From JAAZZY01 sp964612505 (lineage in GTDB: Bacteria > Chlamydiota > Chlamydiia > Chlamydiales > JAAZZY01): a stretch of 64,000 nt of DNA. A program made the position numbers and the translations under genes. The stretch is taken from positions 1 through 64,000 of the forward strand of contig CAZTEX010000009.1 in the NCBI GenBank assembly GCA_964612505.1. Reading direction: 5' to 3'. Under the pieces are notes generated by a model. That model searched no databases. It worked only from the letters and a program-made list of their open reading frames with translations, and had not been told where the DNA came from. Positions 26,048 through 35,373 of the stretch are shown here, one piece after another; the stretch's first letter is position 1; each line of letters starts with the position of its first letter.

Positions 26048-26535
26048 AGAAGAAATTTGCCAAACCCAGCCAGTGGATCTCTTTAATTTTGTGGTATATC
26101 CCTATTTTATTTGTGCAGATCTTTTCAGCGGATGTTATAGCACATTCAATGCAGATTTGGTTTGCAGCTTTAAAAAAGCCCCGCATTCTCCTTCCGATTT
26201 CAGTATTAGCAGCTATTTGGGCCATTCTATATATACTCATGACCTTATCTATTTGGCTGATTTATCTTTATAAACAAGCTACAAAAAGTCGCTCTAAAGC
26301 TTATGTTCTCTTTTGGCTTCAACTTCTTTTAAGTGGTTATTGGTCCTATTTATTTTTTCATTATCACCAAATTGGGTGGGCAGTAGTCACCTCTTTGCTC
26401 GTTACTGTCATCGTCTTTATGATGGTGATCTACTTCTTTAAATTAAGAATTTTTGCTGGTATTTTACTTCTACCCTATTTAGTTTGGATTCTGTATATTT
26501 TTTGCCTAAACTTTATTTTTTGGATTTTAAATTAA
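26044..26535 (+). CDS. tspO: TspO/MBR-family membrane protein
   Basis: This 163-residue, five-helix protein matches TspO: IWFAALKKPRILLPISVLAAIWAIL (family W-x5-KP-x4-P-), LQLLLSGYWSYLFFHY (family QL-LN--WS--FF) and LLLPYLVWILYIFCLN (family PYL-W---A--LN). TspO binds tetrapyrroles and modulates stress and porphyrin handling. It starts within the NagB/PIG-L stop (ATGA overlap at 26044), so the two are translationally coupled, an association I cannot explain. Confidence 0.86.
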   Translation: MKKKFAKPSQWISLILWYIPILFVQIFSADVIAHSMQIWFAALKKPRILLPISVLAAIWAILYILMTLSIWLIYLYKQATKSRSKAYVLFWLQLLLSGYWSYLFFHYHQIGWAVVTSLLVTVIVFMMVIYFFKLRIFAGILLLPYLVWILYIFCLNFIFWILN

Positions 26536-26573
26536 CTTTATAGTTCTTTAATCCTTATCAAGTTTTTCTTTCA

Positions 26574-26593
26574 GATTTTATTAAAATAAAATC
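26574..26593 (+). terminator. AT-rich hairpin after tspO
   Basis: GATTTTAT, loop TAAA, ATAAAATC is a perfect 8-pair stem 38 bases after the tspO stop, followed by a short GTTTTAT run. Low GC makes it a weak terminator candidate. Confidence 0.35.
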
Positions 26594-26630
26594 AGTTTTA
26601 TAGTTATATCTCCTTAATAGAAGATCCATT

Positions 26631-28388
26631 ATGTCTTTAAAAAAGATCACACTCCCCTTTCAGAGCAATAACCCTCCTCTACCTTACTATGAAACAAAAA
26701 ATCCAGCACATAAACTATCTCAAAGTGTGCACAATGTGATCGAAGGCATCTCTAAGCAAGCATTTGTTTATCTTAATTTGGATCTCACAAATCCTACTAC
26801 CCCTACTTATCGGATTAAAGACTTTCAATTAACACCTTCTCCAAGAGATAAGACATATGATATCGCGTTAAAAATTTTTCCTTTGAATGAAAATGAATTA
26901 GGACCCATCAAAGGATGTAAAATTGCCTTTTATGATGAAAGCAGTACTTACCCCTCCATCGAGGAGGCTCAATTTGCAGATCAAGAGATCTATTGCATTG
27001 ATGGTATGTCCTTTTCTATTTTACAAAAAATTGTAGCTCCAAGCTTTGGAGGAAAAAATGCTTTAGCCTGCATTAAACACATGACTGACATCTTGGGAAT
27101 TCCCATCATGTATATTTCAGATGGCTCCCTTTTATCGACTAAAAAGTGTTGCAAAAATAGTTCTTTGATTTCTTTAAAGCTTTTGGAAATTTTTAAAAAC
27201 GGACAAACCTGGTACGAAGCGCAAGGGGCTCAAATCTCCTCAAATCATCAAGCAGTTAATTTTAAAGTTTTTAAATTCATTAACCAATATCTTGAAAAAT
27301 TTATTGATCCTAATCTTTACAAAGAAGAGTACCTGAAAAATAACTACTTAGAATTACTAAAAAAAACCCAAGAAGAATTCAATGCTGCCTTTTCCCACTC
27401 AAAGGATTACTTACATCATCTGACGATCGAAAGAACCCTTCAAATTTTTGCTCCTTATAAAGACCATCCTATTTTTTCAGAAATCTATCAATCTGTTTTG
27501 AAAGCAGCCGAGCACACTCAAACGCCACAGAATGCCACCATAGGAGAGCTTTCTGTTCATTTAATTGAACTAGAAAGAGCTCAAAATAATGAAGAGTTGC
27601 ATCAGCTAAAACATCTTTTTTTAGAGTCTACCATTAACTTTAACTATAAATACTTTTTATCTTTTTATCTCGAAAAACTGACAGAACCTAAAACTACTAA
27701 AGATTTATTTTTAGCTATTTTATTGTCTCTAACTTTTTTTGAACAATTTCTAGGTTATTTCTTTGATTTAATTCAAGCCTATCATCAAAAAGAACCCAAG
27801 TCCAATGAGATCATTATTGATTTCTTGTGCAGTTGTTTTATTTATGACAATAAACAGCTCAAAAAGTTTTTAGAAGAAACTATTAACACAAAAGTGACTT
27901 TCTTGCCAAAAAAAGCGATCCAAGTTTGGCAATCACAGCAATCAGATTTTATGGATAGTTTTTACTTTAGAAATAACCATTATGAGAATTTAGAAAATGT
28001 GATCTCACAGGTATTTTTAGGCCCCACAGACTTTAATATAACTCTTTTTATTCTACTTCTTTTCAATCAACTTAAAATGATTAAAGTTTCTCAGATTGAA
28101 AATTGGGCTCCGAGTTTTTCGGTGAAGTTAAATTCTATTATTGGACAACCGGTGTTTTCTCCAGGATCTCACAAAAGTCTGTCTCACTTTATTGATCAAC
28201 TCAAAGATGATTCTGAGCTTCTCAAAAAAACAGTGATCACACTTATGGAATATTTGCTGCAGTCGGCAAAATTTTTCCCTGTTCATTGCATTACAGAAAT
28301 AGATAATGATGAAGATTCTATCGATCACTTTTTTCTAGCAAAACTCTGTGCTTTTTTGCTAGGTCCTTTTGAATTCAAGTTCAACTAA
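26631..28388 (+). CDS. Hypothetical protein, 585 residues
   Basis: I cannot name this protein. It has no signal peptide or membrane helix; the second half is helical. The central region (about 125-200) has an unusual order: a glycine-alanine helix, LGIPIMYISDGSLLS, then LLEIFKNGQTWYEAQGA. This pattern of a hydrophobic strand with D-x-S, a short leucine helix and G-x-(T/S)-WY reminds me of a domain in proteins of large DNA viruses and protists, but that is a memory and not a search result. It is convergent with the coiled-coil gene. Confidence 0.72.
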   Translation: MSLKKITLPFQSNNPPLPYYETKNPAHKLSQSVHNVIEGISKQAFVYLNLDLTNPTTPTYRIKDFQLTPSPRDKTYDIALKIFPLNENELGPIKGCKIAFYDESSTYPSIEEAQFADQEIYCIDGMSFSILQKIVAPSFGGKNALACIKHMTDILGIPIMYISDGSLLSTKKCCKNSSLISLKLLEIFKNGQTWYEAQGAQISSNHQAVNFKVFKFINQYLEKFIDPNLYKEEYLKNNYLELLKKTQEEFNAAFSHSKDYLHHLTIERTLQIFAPYKDHPIFSEIYQSVLKAAEHTQTPQNATIGELSVHLIELERAQNNEELHQLKHLFLESTINFNYKYFLSFYLEKLTEPKTTKDLFLAILLSLTFFEQFLGYFFDLIQAYHQKEPKSNEIIIDFLCSCFIYDNKQLKKFLEETINTKVTFLPKKAIQVWQSQQSDFMDSFYFRNNHYENLENVISQVFLGPTDFNITLFILLLFNQLKMIKVSQIENWAPSFSVKLNSIIGQPVFSPGSHKSLSHFIDQLKDDSELLKKTVITLMEYLLQSAKFFPVHCITEIDNDEDSIDHFFLAKLCAFLLGPFEFKFN

Positions 28389-28400
28389 ATGTTAAACTTG
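28376..28400. terminator. Hairpin spanning two convergent stop codons
   Basis: CAAGTT-C-AAC and GTT-A-AACTTG pair with one mismatch around a TAAAT loop, covering the end of the 585-residue gene and of the convergent 490-residue gene. A shared bidirectional terminator is plausible. Confidence 0.4.
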
Positions 28401-29864
28401 ATGAGTAGCAATCACTTTTTCTAAGGAGTTCAACAGACCCCGCGATTGAACTAGAAGGTCATTAAAAACCATTGCTTTTTCAATGCTTTGATTGGAGCTG
28501 CTTAATGCTTTTCTATAACTTTCAATGCCCTCTTTCAAAAAGGCTTTAAAAGCGTCTAATTGAAAAGACACTTCTTCAATATCAGCCCTTTCTTCCAATT
28601 CAACTTTTAATTTTTTAAATAAGGCCTCTTTAATTGTAAAAATAGCCCGTTCAATGCGAAGTAGAGACGAGTCTGCTAAATTGGCTGTTTTATAATAACT
28701 TAAAATTGTCTTAAGCTTACTGTCAATCGTTGGGTAATCCCACTGAGTGATGTGCTTCTCAATTTCATAAAGTTCGTTTTTAATCATTTCGAACTCTGGA
28801 GATGTTTCTGAAGAAGGGCTACTAAGAGTTTCTTGCGGAACAATTGCATGAAGTTCATTTAGCAATTGTTTTTTTTGAAATTTTAATAAATCTTCTTTCT
28901 TAATAGAGGCGTTTAAAGACTGAGCTTCCTGATTAAGCTGCGTGGGAGCTAGTTTCTGCTTATCTTGCTTTAAATCGTCTATTTTTTCTTTTAAGTCGTC
29001 AAATTTTTGAACATTATGTTCTTTCTTCTCTTCTTTTTCTTTCTTTTGGATTTTTTCAAAAGCTTTCAATTGATCCCAGCATTGACTGAGTTGCTCTCTT
29101 GTTTTGGAGAAAGCATCTACATTTAATGAGATGAGCTTTGCAAAGTTCTGTAGTTGTTTAATTTGCTCTTTAAGCTGATAGATAGGTATTTTAAAGTGGT
29201 CTTGATTAAAAAAGTGCTTCACAAATCGATCTATGTGACTGGCGTATGTTGAGCTCATCAGATTGAGAAGTCTTCTTTTCTCAGGAAATACTCTATCTGA
29301 AAGCGCGTGAATTTGATCCAAAATTTCTTGTTTGCGTTTAAAAGAAATATCTAAGGATAAAATTTCCTTTTTTAAAGCGTTGAGCCTTTTAGCATATGAG
29401 GAGTAAATACTTAATTCTTTTTGAGTTGTCGTATAAAATTCAGAATGTTGCGCAATCGCCGGACATTTTGGGACATTAATAGAAGTTTCATTTGCAATCA
29501 GGACATCGAGCTGATCAAGATCATCAGCAATCGATTTAAGAGCTCCTTCTATTTGTTCTTTCTCAAAAGAGCTTTTTTCATCGATGAGTTGCTTAAGTTT
29601 GATAATCTCATCAATGAGTTGGCAATAATTCTTCCAGAGTTTTAGACGCTTTGCGATAGGAATCGTCACTTTAAAATGATCCAAACAATACTTTCTCATC
29701 TTCCAAAAACGAGAGAGTGGGTGTATTTCCCCATGAGATAGCTGCAACTTTGTATATTCCAACATCTTTTCAATGCGATCTTCAGCATGCTCATATTTTG
29801 AAAGTTCTTTAATATAATCATCTACATTATAGGAAACCAACTCTGACAAGTTCTTTTCGTGCAT
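28392..29864 (-). CDS. Hypothetical coiled-coil protein
   Basis: The 490-residue protein is charged and mostly helical, with long heptad-like stretches (about 75-115, 230-320 with EKIQKKEKEEKKEHN, and 400-480). No signal peptide or membrane helix is seen. Position downstream of miaA matches where I recall a C. trachomatis hypothetical (CT768/CT767 area), so it may be a chlamydial core protein; a structural or chaperone-like role is only a guess. Confidence 0.72.
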   Translation of the reverse strand: MHEKNLSELVSYNVDDYIKELSKYEHAEDRIEKMLEYTKLQLSHGEIHPLSRFWKMRKYCLDHFKVTIPIAKRLKLWKNYCQLIDEIIKLKQLIDEKSSFEKEQIEGALKSIADDLDQLDVLIANETSINVPKCPAIAQHSEFYTTTQKELSIYSSYAKRLNALKKEILSLDISFKRKQEILDQIHALSDRVFPEKRRLLNLMSSTYASHIDRFVKHFFNQDHFKIPIYQLKEQIKQLQNFAKLISLNVDAFSKTREQLSQCWDQLKAFEKIQKKEKEEKKEHNVQKFDDLKEKIDDLKQDKQKLAPTQLNQEAQSLNASIKKEDLLKFQKKQLLNELHAIVPQETLSSPSSETSPEFEMIKNELYEIEKHITQWDYPTIDSKLKTILSYYKTANLADSSLLRIERAIFTIKEALFKKLKVELEERADIEEVSFQLDAFKAFLKEGIESYRKALSSSNQSIEKAMVFNDLLVQSRGLLNSLEKVIATHQV

Positions 29865-29924
29865 ACTTTTATCTCTGATGTGCTTTTATCATTAATATAG
29901 CGAATTTGACCAGAACGTTCAAGA

Positions 29925-30965
29925 CTAATTCTTAGGATCTTGGCTTAAATAATCTTGCGCTATCAGATCCAAGGCGATTTCTGAGTCATGTAAGTCTAAA
30001 TCTAACCATTTAAATTCTGGTTCTTTCCTAAACCATGTAAATTGCCTCTTTGCATAATGACGTGTTGCCTTTTTAAATTGCTCTTTAAAATACTGATAAT
30101 CTACATCTGTTTGCTCTGTTTTTAAATATTCTAAAGCCTGGCGATATCCTATTGCATGAGACACACTGCGATTTTGCTCAAAGTTGATTTTTTTAAGGGC
30201 AATGACCTCTTCAATAAACCCTTCTCGCAGCATTTGATCACAGCGATTGTTAATCCGTTGATAGAGATTTTCACGTGCTCTAAACAAAAACCAGCAGCGA
30301 AAATTGTAATTGAGGGGCTCTTTTTTTTGATTCCAAGGAAAATCACTTACTTTTTTCTGAGTCAAAGTAATAATTTCAAAAGCCCTGATAATTTTAACTC
30401 TATCATGGCATGTAATTGTCTTGGCATAAACAGGATCAATTTTTTCCAATCGATCATACATCGCCTCAGGACTAAACCTTTCCATTTCCTTTTCTAAGCT
30501 TTGTCGCAGCTCGGGGTCCGAAGGGGGACCTTTAGGAGGGCCATAGAGAAGAACATGAAGATAAAAACCGGTCCCTCCGACAATGACAGGAACACGATTT
30601 CGAGCAAAAATAGAATCACAAGCTAGTTGAGTTTCTCGGTAAAAGTCTACAGCTGTAAAAGGCTCTTGAACATCCCGGATATCTATTAGATGATGAGGGA
30701 CAAGCCCGCGCTCTTCAAGGCTTGGCTTTGCAGTTCCAATATCCAATCCCTTGAATACTTGCATCGAGTCAGCATTAATGATTTCCCCTCCGAGTCGACT
30801 GGCAATTTTGATCGAGAGATCTGTTTTTCCAACACAAGTGGGCCCTGCAATAACAATAATTTTTTTTTGAATATTTGACTCATTAAAGATTTTTTCTAAC
30901 TCAGGTTGATAAACACCACGCAAAATTTGCTTGAGTTTTTCATTATGCGATTTTATCTGACCCAT
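29925..30965 (-). CDS. miaA: tRNA dimethylallyltransferase
   Basis: MiaA adds an isopentenyl group to A37 of tRNAs that read codons starting with U. The 346-residue protein has the P-loop GPTCVGKTDLS, INADSMQVFKGLDIGTAKP (family D-S-Q-Y) and GGTGFYLHVLLYG, followed by the RFTWFRKE-like end (KRQFTWFRKEPE). An N-terminal extension of about 35 residues precedes the P-loop. It is at the end of the division cluster, where ftsA and ftsZ would sit in most bacteria. Confidence 0.94.
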   Translation of the reverse strand: MGQIKSHNEKLKQILRGVYQPELEKIFNESNIQKKIIVIAGPTCVGKTDLSIKIASRLGGEIINADSMQVFKGLDIGTAKPSLEERGLVPHHLIDIRDVQEPFTAVDFYRETQLACDSIFARNRVPVIVGGTGFYLHVLLYGPPKGPPSDPELRQSLEKEMERFSPEAMYDRLEKIDPVYAKTITCHDRVKIIRAFEIITLTQKKVSDFPWNQKKEPLNYNFRCWFLFRARENLYQRINNRCDQMLREGFIEEVIALKKINFEQNRSVSHAIGYRQALEYLKTEQTDVDYQYFKEQFKKATRHYAKRQFTWFRKEPEFKWLDLDLHDSEIALDLIAQDYLSQDPKN

Positions 30966-31045
30966 ATTAAAAAAAGGTTAATTTTTAAACATGAGGCTAA
31001 CATAAATATAATTTTGTGCAAACGTTATCAACCATTATATTTTAA

Positions 31046-31888
31046 TTAATGATTGTTATTTGCCATCTCTTCTTTAATAGGGGTCAAATAAGCATTAGGT
31101 AACAGTCGAAGATCCACAATGAAATCTTCTGCCATACTCATTTGTTTTAAACTGATATAGTGGTCTAACTCTTCAAGGTAGTTAGTTGGAGATAATCTGA
31201 GGTATCTCTGATAGTCTTTTTTACCCAGCTCTTCAAAAAGGTGAACGACAATCTCTTGCTTGCCTAAGCTGTTTGCCCTAAATTGGGAGACGTCAATGGT
31301 TTTTATCTTTTGTTTTGAAAAGTTTCTCTCTTGAAAATACTGAAAAATTTCCAAGGCTACTTTTAATTTTTCATCCCCGATTTGAGTTCCATAATTTAAT
31401 TGGCTCAATTTCATTCCTAAGTAAATATTAGGTAAAATTTTAGGGGTATAAAAAGGGGTAAGTGGGAAAAAAGTTCCATGCCTATCAACAACAAGATTTT
31501 GATAATCTGAGATGTAGGCTATTGGCTCTCTAGCGATATAATCCACAACGAGCGTATCTGGAAATTCAATAAATAAATGTGCTTCTTCAATGACCCCACT
31601 ATTTAAAAGCCTTTGCCTTGCCTCTTTAAGATCAAAAGAATAAATATTTTTAGGGTGATCAATAGATAAAGCAAGTAACTCTTCTAAATGCTCTGATTTA
31701 AGAGCTTCTTTAACAGGGCCTGTTTGAACTAACTTGCTAATTACAAATTGGTTATTTTCTCTTCTGCTCTTTTGGTGATATCTAAATCCAAAAATAATCC
31801 CTGCGGGAATCCCAGAAAATAGAATGATCGATAAAGCAATTGTCCAAAGGGCTTCTGCAAATTTAAGTCTTTTTTGCATGGGTAACAT
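31046..31888 (-). CDS. ftsQ: Cell division protein FtsQ/DivIB-like
   Basis: The 280-residue protein has a short basic N-terminus, one membrane segment (about 11-33, WTIALSIILFSGIPAGIIFG), and an extracytoplasmic POTRA-like domain (about 75-115, IYSFDLKEARQRLLNSGVIEEAHL then FPDTLVVDYIAREPIA). That matches FtsQ, a divisome connector binding FtsB and FtsL. It overlaps the 3' end of murC-ddl by 26 bases. In chlamydiae it must act without FtsZ. Confidence 0.85.
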   Translation of the reverse strand: MLPMQKRLKFAEALWTIALSIILFSGIPAGIIFGFRYHQKSRRENNQFVISKLVQTGPVKEALKSEHLEELLALSIDHPKNIYSFDLKEARQRLLNSGVIEEAHLFIEFPDTLVVDYIAREPIAYISDYQNLVVDRHGTFFPLTPFYTPKILPNIYLGMKLSQLNYGTQIGDEKLKVALEIFQYFQERNFSKQKIKTIDVSQFRANSLGKQEIVVHLFEELGKKDYQRYLRLSPTNYLEELDHYISLKQMSMAEDFIVDLRLLPNAYLTPIKEEMANNNH

Positions 31889-34289
31889 CTTTGATTAATT
31901 CTAAATATTGCCCTATCTGCAAAGATTTTTTATAATCTTGGCGGCGGCGATACATTGCATCAATGACCATTTGGTTGATAACTTCTTTAGCTTCGATGCC
32001 ATGAGAGATCAAAGTGCGTTGAAAAAGACTGCGCGGCGTCATCCCAGGATGAGTATTTACCTCGGCAAATATCAGCTGCCCATCTTGAGTCAGAAAAAAA
32101 TCAATCCGCGTATAACTCTTAATTTGCATAGCGCAGTATATTTTTTTAGCTAGCGCCCTACAGCTCTCTGCTAATTCTGTACTAATATTTGCTCTAACAA
32201 TTTTTTCAATGGGGTTTTGGCTATACTTAGCGACATAGTTATACTCACGAACATCTGATCTTACCTCTCCAGGATGGGTAATGACGAGCCCCTCTTCTGT
32301 TTCAAAACAGGAAACTTCTAAATCTTTACCAAAGATTTGCTCTTCAATGACAACCTGCGTGTCCATGGCAAAAACATCCTCAATTGCTTTAATTAAATCG
32401 ACTTTATTATTAACAAATGAAACTCCCAGAGTCGACCCTGAAGAGGCGGGTTTGACAACGATAGGAAAAGGCAGCTTCTTCTCAATTTCAGTCAGGCAAT
32501 TTGGCAAATCGCTAAGCCATTCTTCTTTTGAAAAATCAAGCCCCTTAGGAACTGGAATTTTCAATTGCTCAACAAAAAGTTTCATCCAGATTTTATTCAT
32601 ATTTAAAGCGCTTTGAGAGTATGAAGTTCCGCAATAAGCCACTTGCAAAGCTGTTAGAAATCCTTGGATCATTCCATCTTCTCCACACCGTCCATGAAGA
32701 ACAGGCAAGACCACATCACATTCTTGCAACTCTTGCACAACCTCTATCATCGTAAGATTCTGAATACTATTTAACTGCTTATCACAGATTGTCCATTGCC
32801 CTGTCGGTAAAATTCTAAATATTTTAAGCTCCATGAAGTCAGCGTTATAATTTTCGATAATAAAACGACTAGAGAATAAAGAAACATAATGTTCGTAGGA
32901 AATGGATCCACAAATCATCGCAAGCTTTAATGTACTTCCTTTAGCTTGCAGTTCTTTCAAAGCCTCTTTACCAAAAGAGGTAATATCTCCTGCTCCAACA
33001 GTGATTAAAACATCAAAAGGACGGATCTCTTTAGAAAAAAAGTTTAAGAGTTCTTTTTTTGCGACATAGTGAGTCTTTGTTTTTGAAGCCTTTTCAACTT
33101 GGCAAGCTAAATTTTTTATTGAAAACTCTCCTGAAAATGTCTCTCCAGCTGCATAAACATCTGTTAGCCAAACTTCATCAGCATCTTCAAAAGAATGGGC
33201 AAATTCTTCTTGAAAAGGTAATAATCTTGAGTATCGGTGAGGTTGAAACAAAGCGATGACTCTTCTTTTTGGAAAAGCTTCTTTAAAGCTTTTAAGCATG
33301 CAGCGTAGCTCTGTGGGATGATGAGCGTAATCATCAAAAATTTGGATGTTGTGATGCTCTCCAATCTTTTCAGCTCTTCGTTTCACTCCAGAAAAGCTTG
33401 CCAACCCTTGACGAATGAAAGCTTCATCTATGCCGATTTTTAAAGCTAAACCAAAGACTGCGGCTCCATTTAAAACATTGTGCTTTCCAATCATGGGCAG
33501 TTCAATATTTAAATAATCTTTTCCTAAAATACACAGATCAAAAGAGCATTTAAAACCCTTTTGCTCGGCCCTTGTAATCCTAATATCAGCTTTTTCATGA
33601 AAGCCATAACTTATTCCCTTAGGAGAGATTTCTTGAAGAGTTTTACAATCATAGCACCAGACCAGAGATGTCTTGACCTGAGTGATAAACTGCTTAAAAG
33701 AGTCCTTGATCTCTTCTAAATCTCTATAGTGATCTAAATGGTCTGCTTCCACATTGGTTATAATGGAATAGTGGGGAAAATATTTTAAAAAAGATTTATC
33801 GCTTTCATCAGCCTCAGCAACAAAATATTTTCCATCGCCTGCAAGCCCGTTGATATTCTGGGGACGCAAAAGCCCCCCTATCATAAAGGAGGGTGATTGA
33901 TTGGCTACCATCAGCACATGAGATACTAGGGCCGATGTAGTTGTTTTGCCATGGGTGCCTGTAATGGCAATCGATTGATAAGGGTGCATGAGATGTGCCA
34001 AGAGATCTGAGCGATGCCATAAATTACATCCAAGACTTCTAGCCTGGACAATCTCTGGGTTTGTTTCTGCAATAGCGGTGCTATAGACAACCGTGGTTTC
34101 TTTCGCTTCAATATTTTGAGCATGATGCCCTTCAAATATGGAAGCTCCTTTTGCCGATAACCCTACTAAGATATCACTTTGAGAGGGATCACTTCCTGAG
34201 ACTGTATACTTTTGAGCTAAGAGCAAATGCGCTAAAGCGCTCATGCCGATGCCGCCAATTCCAATTAAATGGAAGTTATTTTTTTTCAT
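31863..34289 (-). CDS. murC-ddl: UDP-N-acetylmuramate-L-alanine ligase / D-Ala-D-Ala ligase fusion
   Basis: The 808-residue bifunctional protein joins MurC (about 1-445), with GIGGIGMSALAHLL and the P-loop GTHGKTTTSALVSH (about 111-124), to Ddl (about 450-800), with HGRCGEDGMIQGFL, KPASSGSTLGVSFV and EVNTHPGMTPRSLF. MurC adds L-alanine to UDP-MurNAc; Ddl makes the D-Ala-D-Ala terminus. The fusion is characteristic of chlamydiae, which use peptidoglycan for septation. It overlaps both neighbours. Confidence 0.96.
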   Translation of the reverse strand: MKKNNFHLIGIGGIGMSALAHLLLAQKYTVSGSDPSQSDILVGLSAKGASIFEGHHAQNIEAKETTVVYSTAIAETNPEIVQARSLGCNLWHRSDLLAHLMHPYQSIAITGTHGKTTTSALVSHVLMVANQSPSFMIGGLLRPQNINGLAGDGKYFVAEADESDKSFLKYFPHYSIITNVEADHLDHYRDLEEIKDSFKQFITQVKTSLVWCYDCKTLQEISPKGISYGFHEKADIRITRAEQKGFKCSFDLCILGKDYLNIELPMIGKHNVLNGAAVFGLALKIGIDEAFIRQGLASFSGVKRRAEKIGEHHNIQIFDDYAHHPTELRCMLKSFKEAFPKRRVIALFQPHRYSRLLPFQEEFAHSFEDADEVWLTDVYAAGETFSGEFSIKNLACQVEKASKTKTHYVAKKELLNFFSKEIRPFDVLITVGAGDITSFGKEALKELQAKGSTLKLAMICGSISYEHYVSLFSSRFIIENYNADFMELKIFRILPTGQWTICDKQLNSIQNLTMIEVVQELQECDVVLPVLHGRCGEDGMIQGFLTALQVAYCGTSYSQSALNMNKIWMKLFVEQLKIPVPKGLDFSKEEWLSDLPNCLTEIEKKLPFPIVVKPASSGSTLGVSFVNNKVDLIKAIEDVFAMDTQVVIEEQIFGKDLEVSCFETEEGLVITHPGEVRSDVREYNYVAKYSQNPIEKIVRANISTELAESCRALAKKIYCAMQIKSYTRIDFFLTQDGQLIFAEVNTHPGMTPRSLFQRTLISHGIEAKEVINQMVIDAMYRRRQDYKKSLQIGQYLELIKDVTHAKKT

Positions 34290-35373
34290 TTAAATTTAGC
34301 TCCATTTTGACAATTTCAGAAAAATCTTTCACTAAATGATATTCTTGGTATTGATGCATATGATGCCGATACTTTTCAATATTTTCATCATTAAAAAATT
34401 GGATGATTCTCTCAGCAAGCAAAGGGGCTGATAAGGTTTCTTCTAAAAGTTTCACCCCTCCTTTGACAATATTTTGCATAAAATCAGCGTTGTGCTCTTG
34501 ATGACCTTTCGCGTAGGGATAAGGAATTAAAATAGAGGGAAGCTTCAATTCAAAAAGTTCAGCAATGGCAGAAGCACCCGAACGAGAAATCATGAAGTCG
34601 CAAGCTTGCATATACTTATGGATATTAGGATCAAATTCTTTGACATAAGCTAGGATTTTTTCTTTCTGATAAAAATCTTTGACACTCTGAATACTTTCCT
34701 TAAAACCGACCAAATGAATTACTTGAAATTGAAACTCTTTCAGATATTGAATCGCCTCAATAAACGTCTGGTTGATACTGAGGGATCCTTGAGAGCCTCC
34801 GCAGATTAAAATCGTTTTTAAAGAATGGCTTAAATGGAGTGATTGCAAAACTTGCTTTTTATCTAAATGAATATCTCTTTCAAATTTAAGAGGCATCTTC
34901 ACATAGTCACTATGACTATAAAAAGGCTCTGTGTCTGGGAAACTGACCATGATTTTTTTTGCTTTTTTAGCAAATAAGCGATTGACGATCCCCATTTGTT
35001 TATTTTGTTCGTGAAGGAAAAACTTTTTTTTACTTAAACAGGCGGCCAGAAGAGTGGGGAAAGTATGATAACTCCCAAAAGCAATGATTAAATCAGGTTG
35101 GTATTTTCGTATCAGACGCAGGCTTTCTACAACACCCTTTAAAATCTTTAGACCGTTGCTCATGATGGAAAAGCCTTGCTTGAATGAAAGAGGAGCGCAG
35201 CTAATATCTAAATAACGAAAGGTAGAAGAATCAAAATACTTATTAGTTGAAAGATTACCCCCGGCAAACAAGATCTCAATGGAGTCTTCTTTTTGCAGTT
35301 GTCTGGCTAAAGATTGCGCAGGAAAAAGATGTCCTCCTGTTCCCCCACTACATATTAGAACTTTGCGACCCAT
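34276..35373 (-). CDS. murG: UDP-GlcNAc:lipid I N-acetylglucosaminyltransferase
   Basis: MurG makes lipid II from lipid I at the inner face of the membrane. The 365-residue protein has the glycine-rich VLICSGGTGGHLFPAQSLA and the conserved ICGGSQGSLSIN and SRSGASAIAELFEL of the UDP-GlcNAc site, with EQN in LHEQNKQMG. Its start lies within the ftsW 3' end by 19 bases and its stop within the murC-ddl start. Confidence 0.95.
   Translation of the reverse strand: MGRKVLICSGGTGGHLFPAQSLARQLQKEDSIEILFAGGNLSTNKYFDSSTFRYLDISCAPLSFKQGFSIMSNGLKILKGVVESLRLIRKYQPDLIIAFGSYHTFPTLLAACLSKKKFFLHEQNKQMGIVNRLFAKKAKKIMVSFPDTEPFYSHSDYVKMPLKFERDIHLDKKQVLQSLHLSHSLKTILICGGSQGSLSINQTFIEAIQYLKEFQFQVIHLVGFKESIQSVKDFYQKEKILAYVKEFDPNIHKYMQACDFMISRSGASAIAELFELKLPSILIPYPYAKGHQEHNADFMQNIVKGGVKLLEETLSAPLLAERIIQFFNDENIEKYRHHMHQYQEYHLVKDFSEIVKMELNLNEKK

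Noticed and set aside
32281..32616. Forward 111-residue frame in the Ddl part of murC-ddl
   Set aside because: Antisense shadow of a conserved ligase domain.
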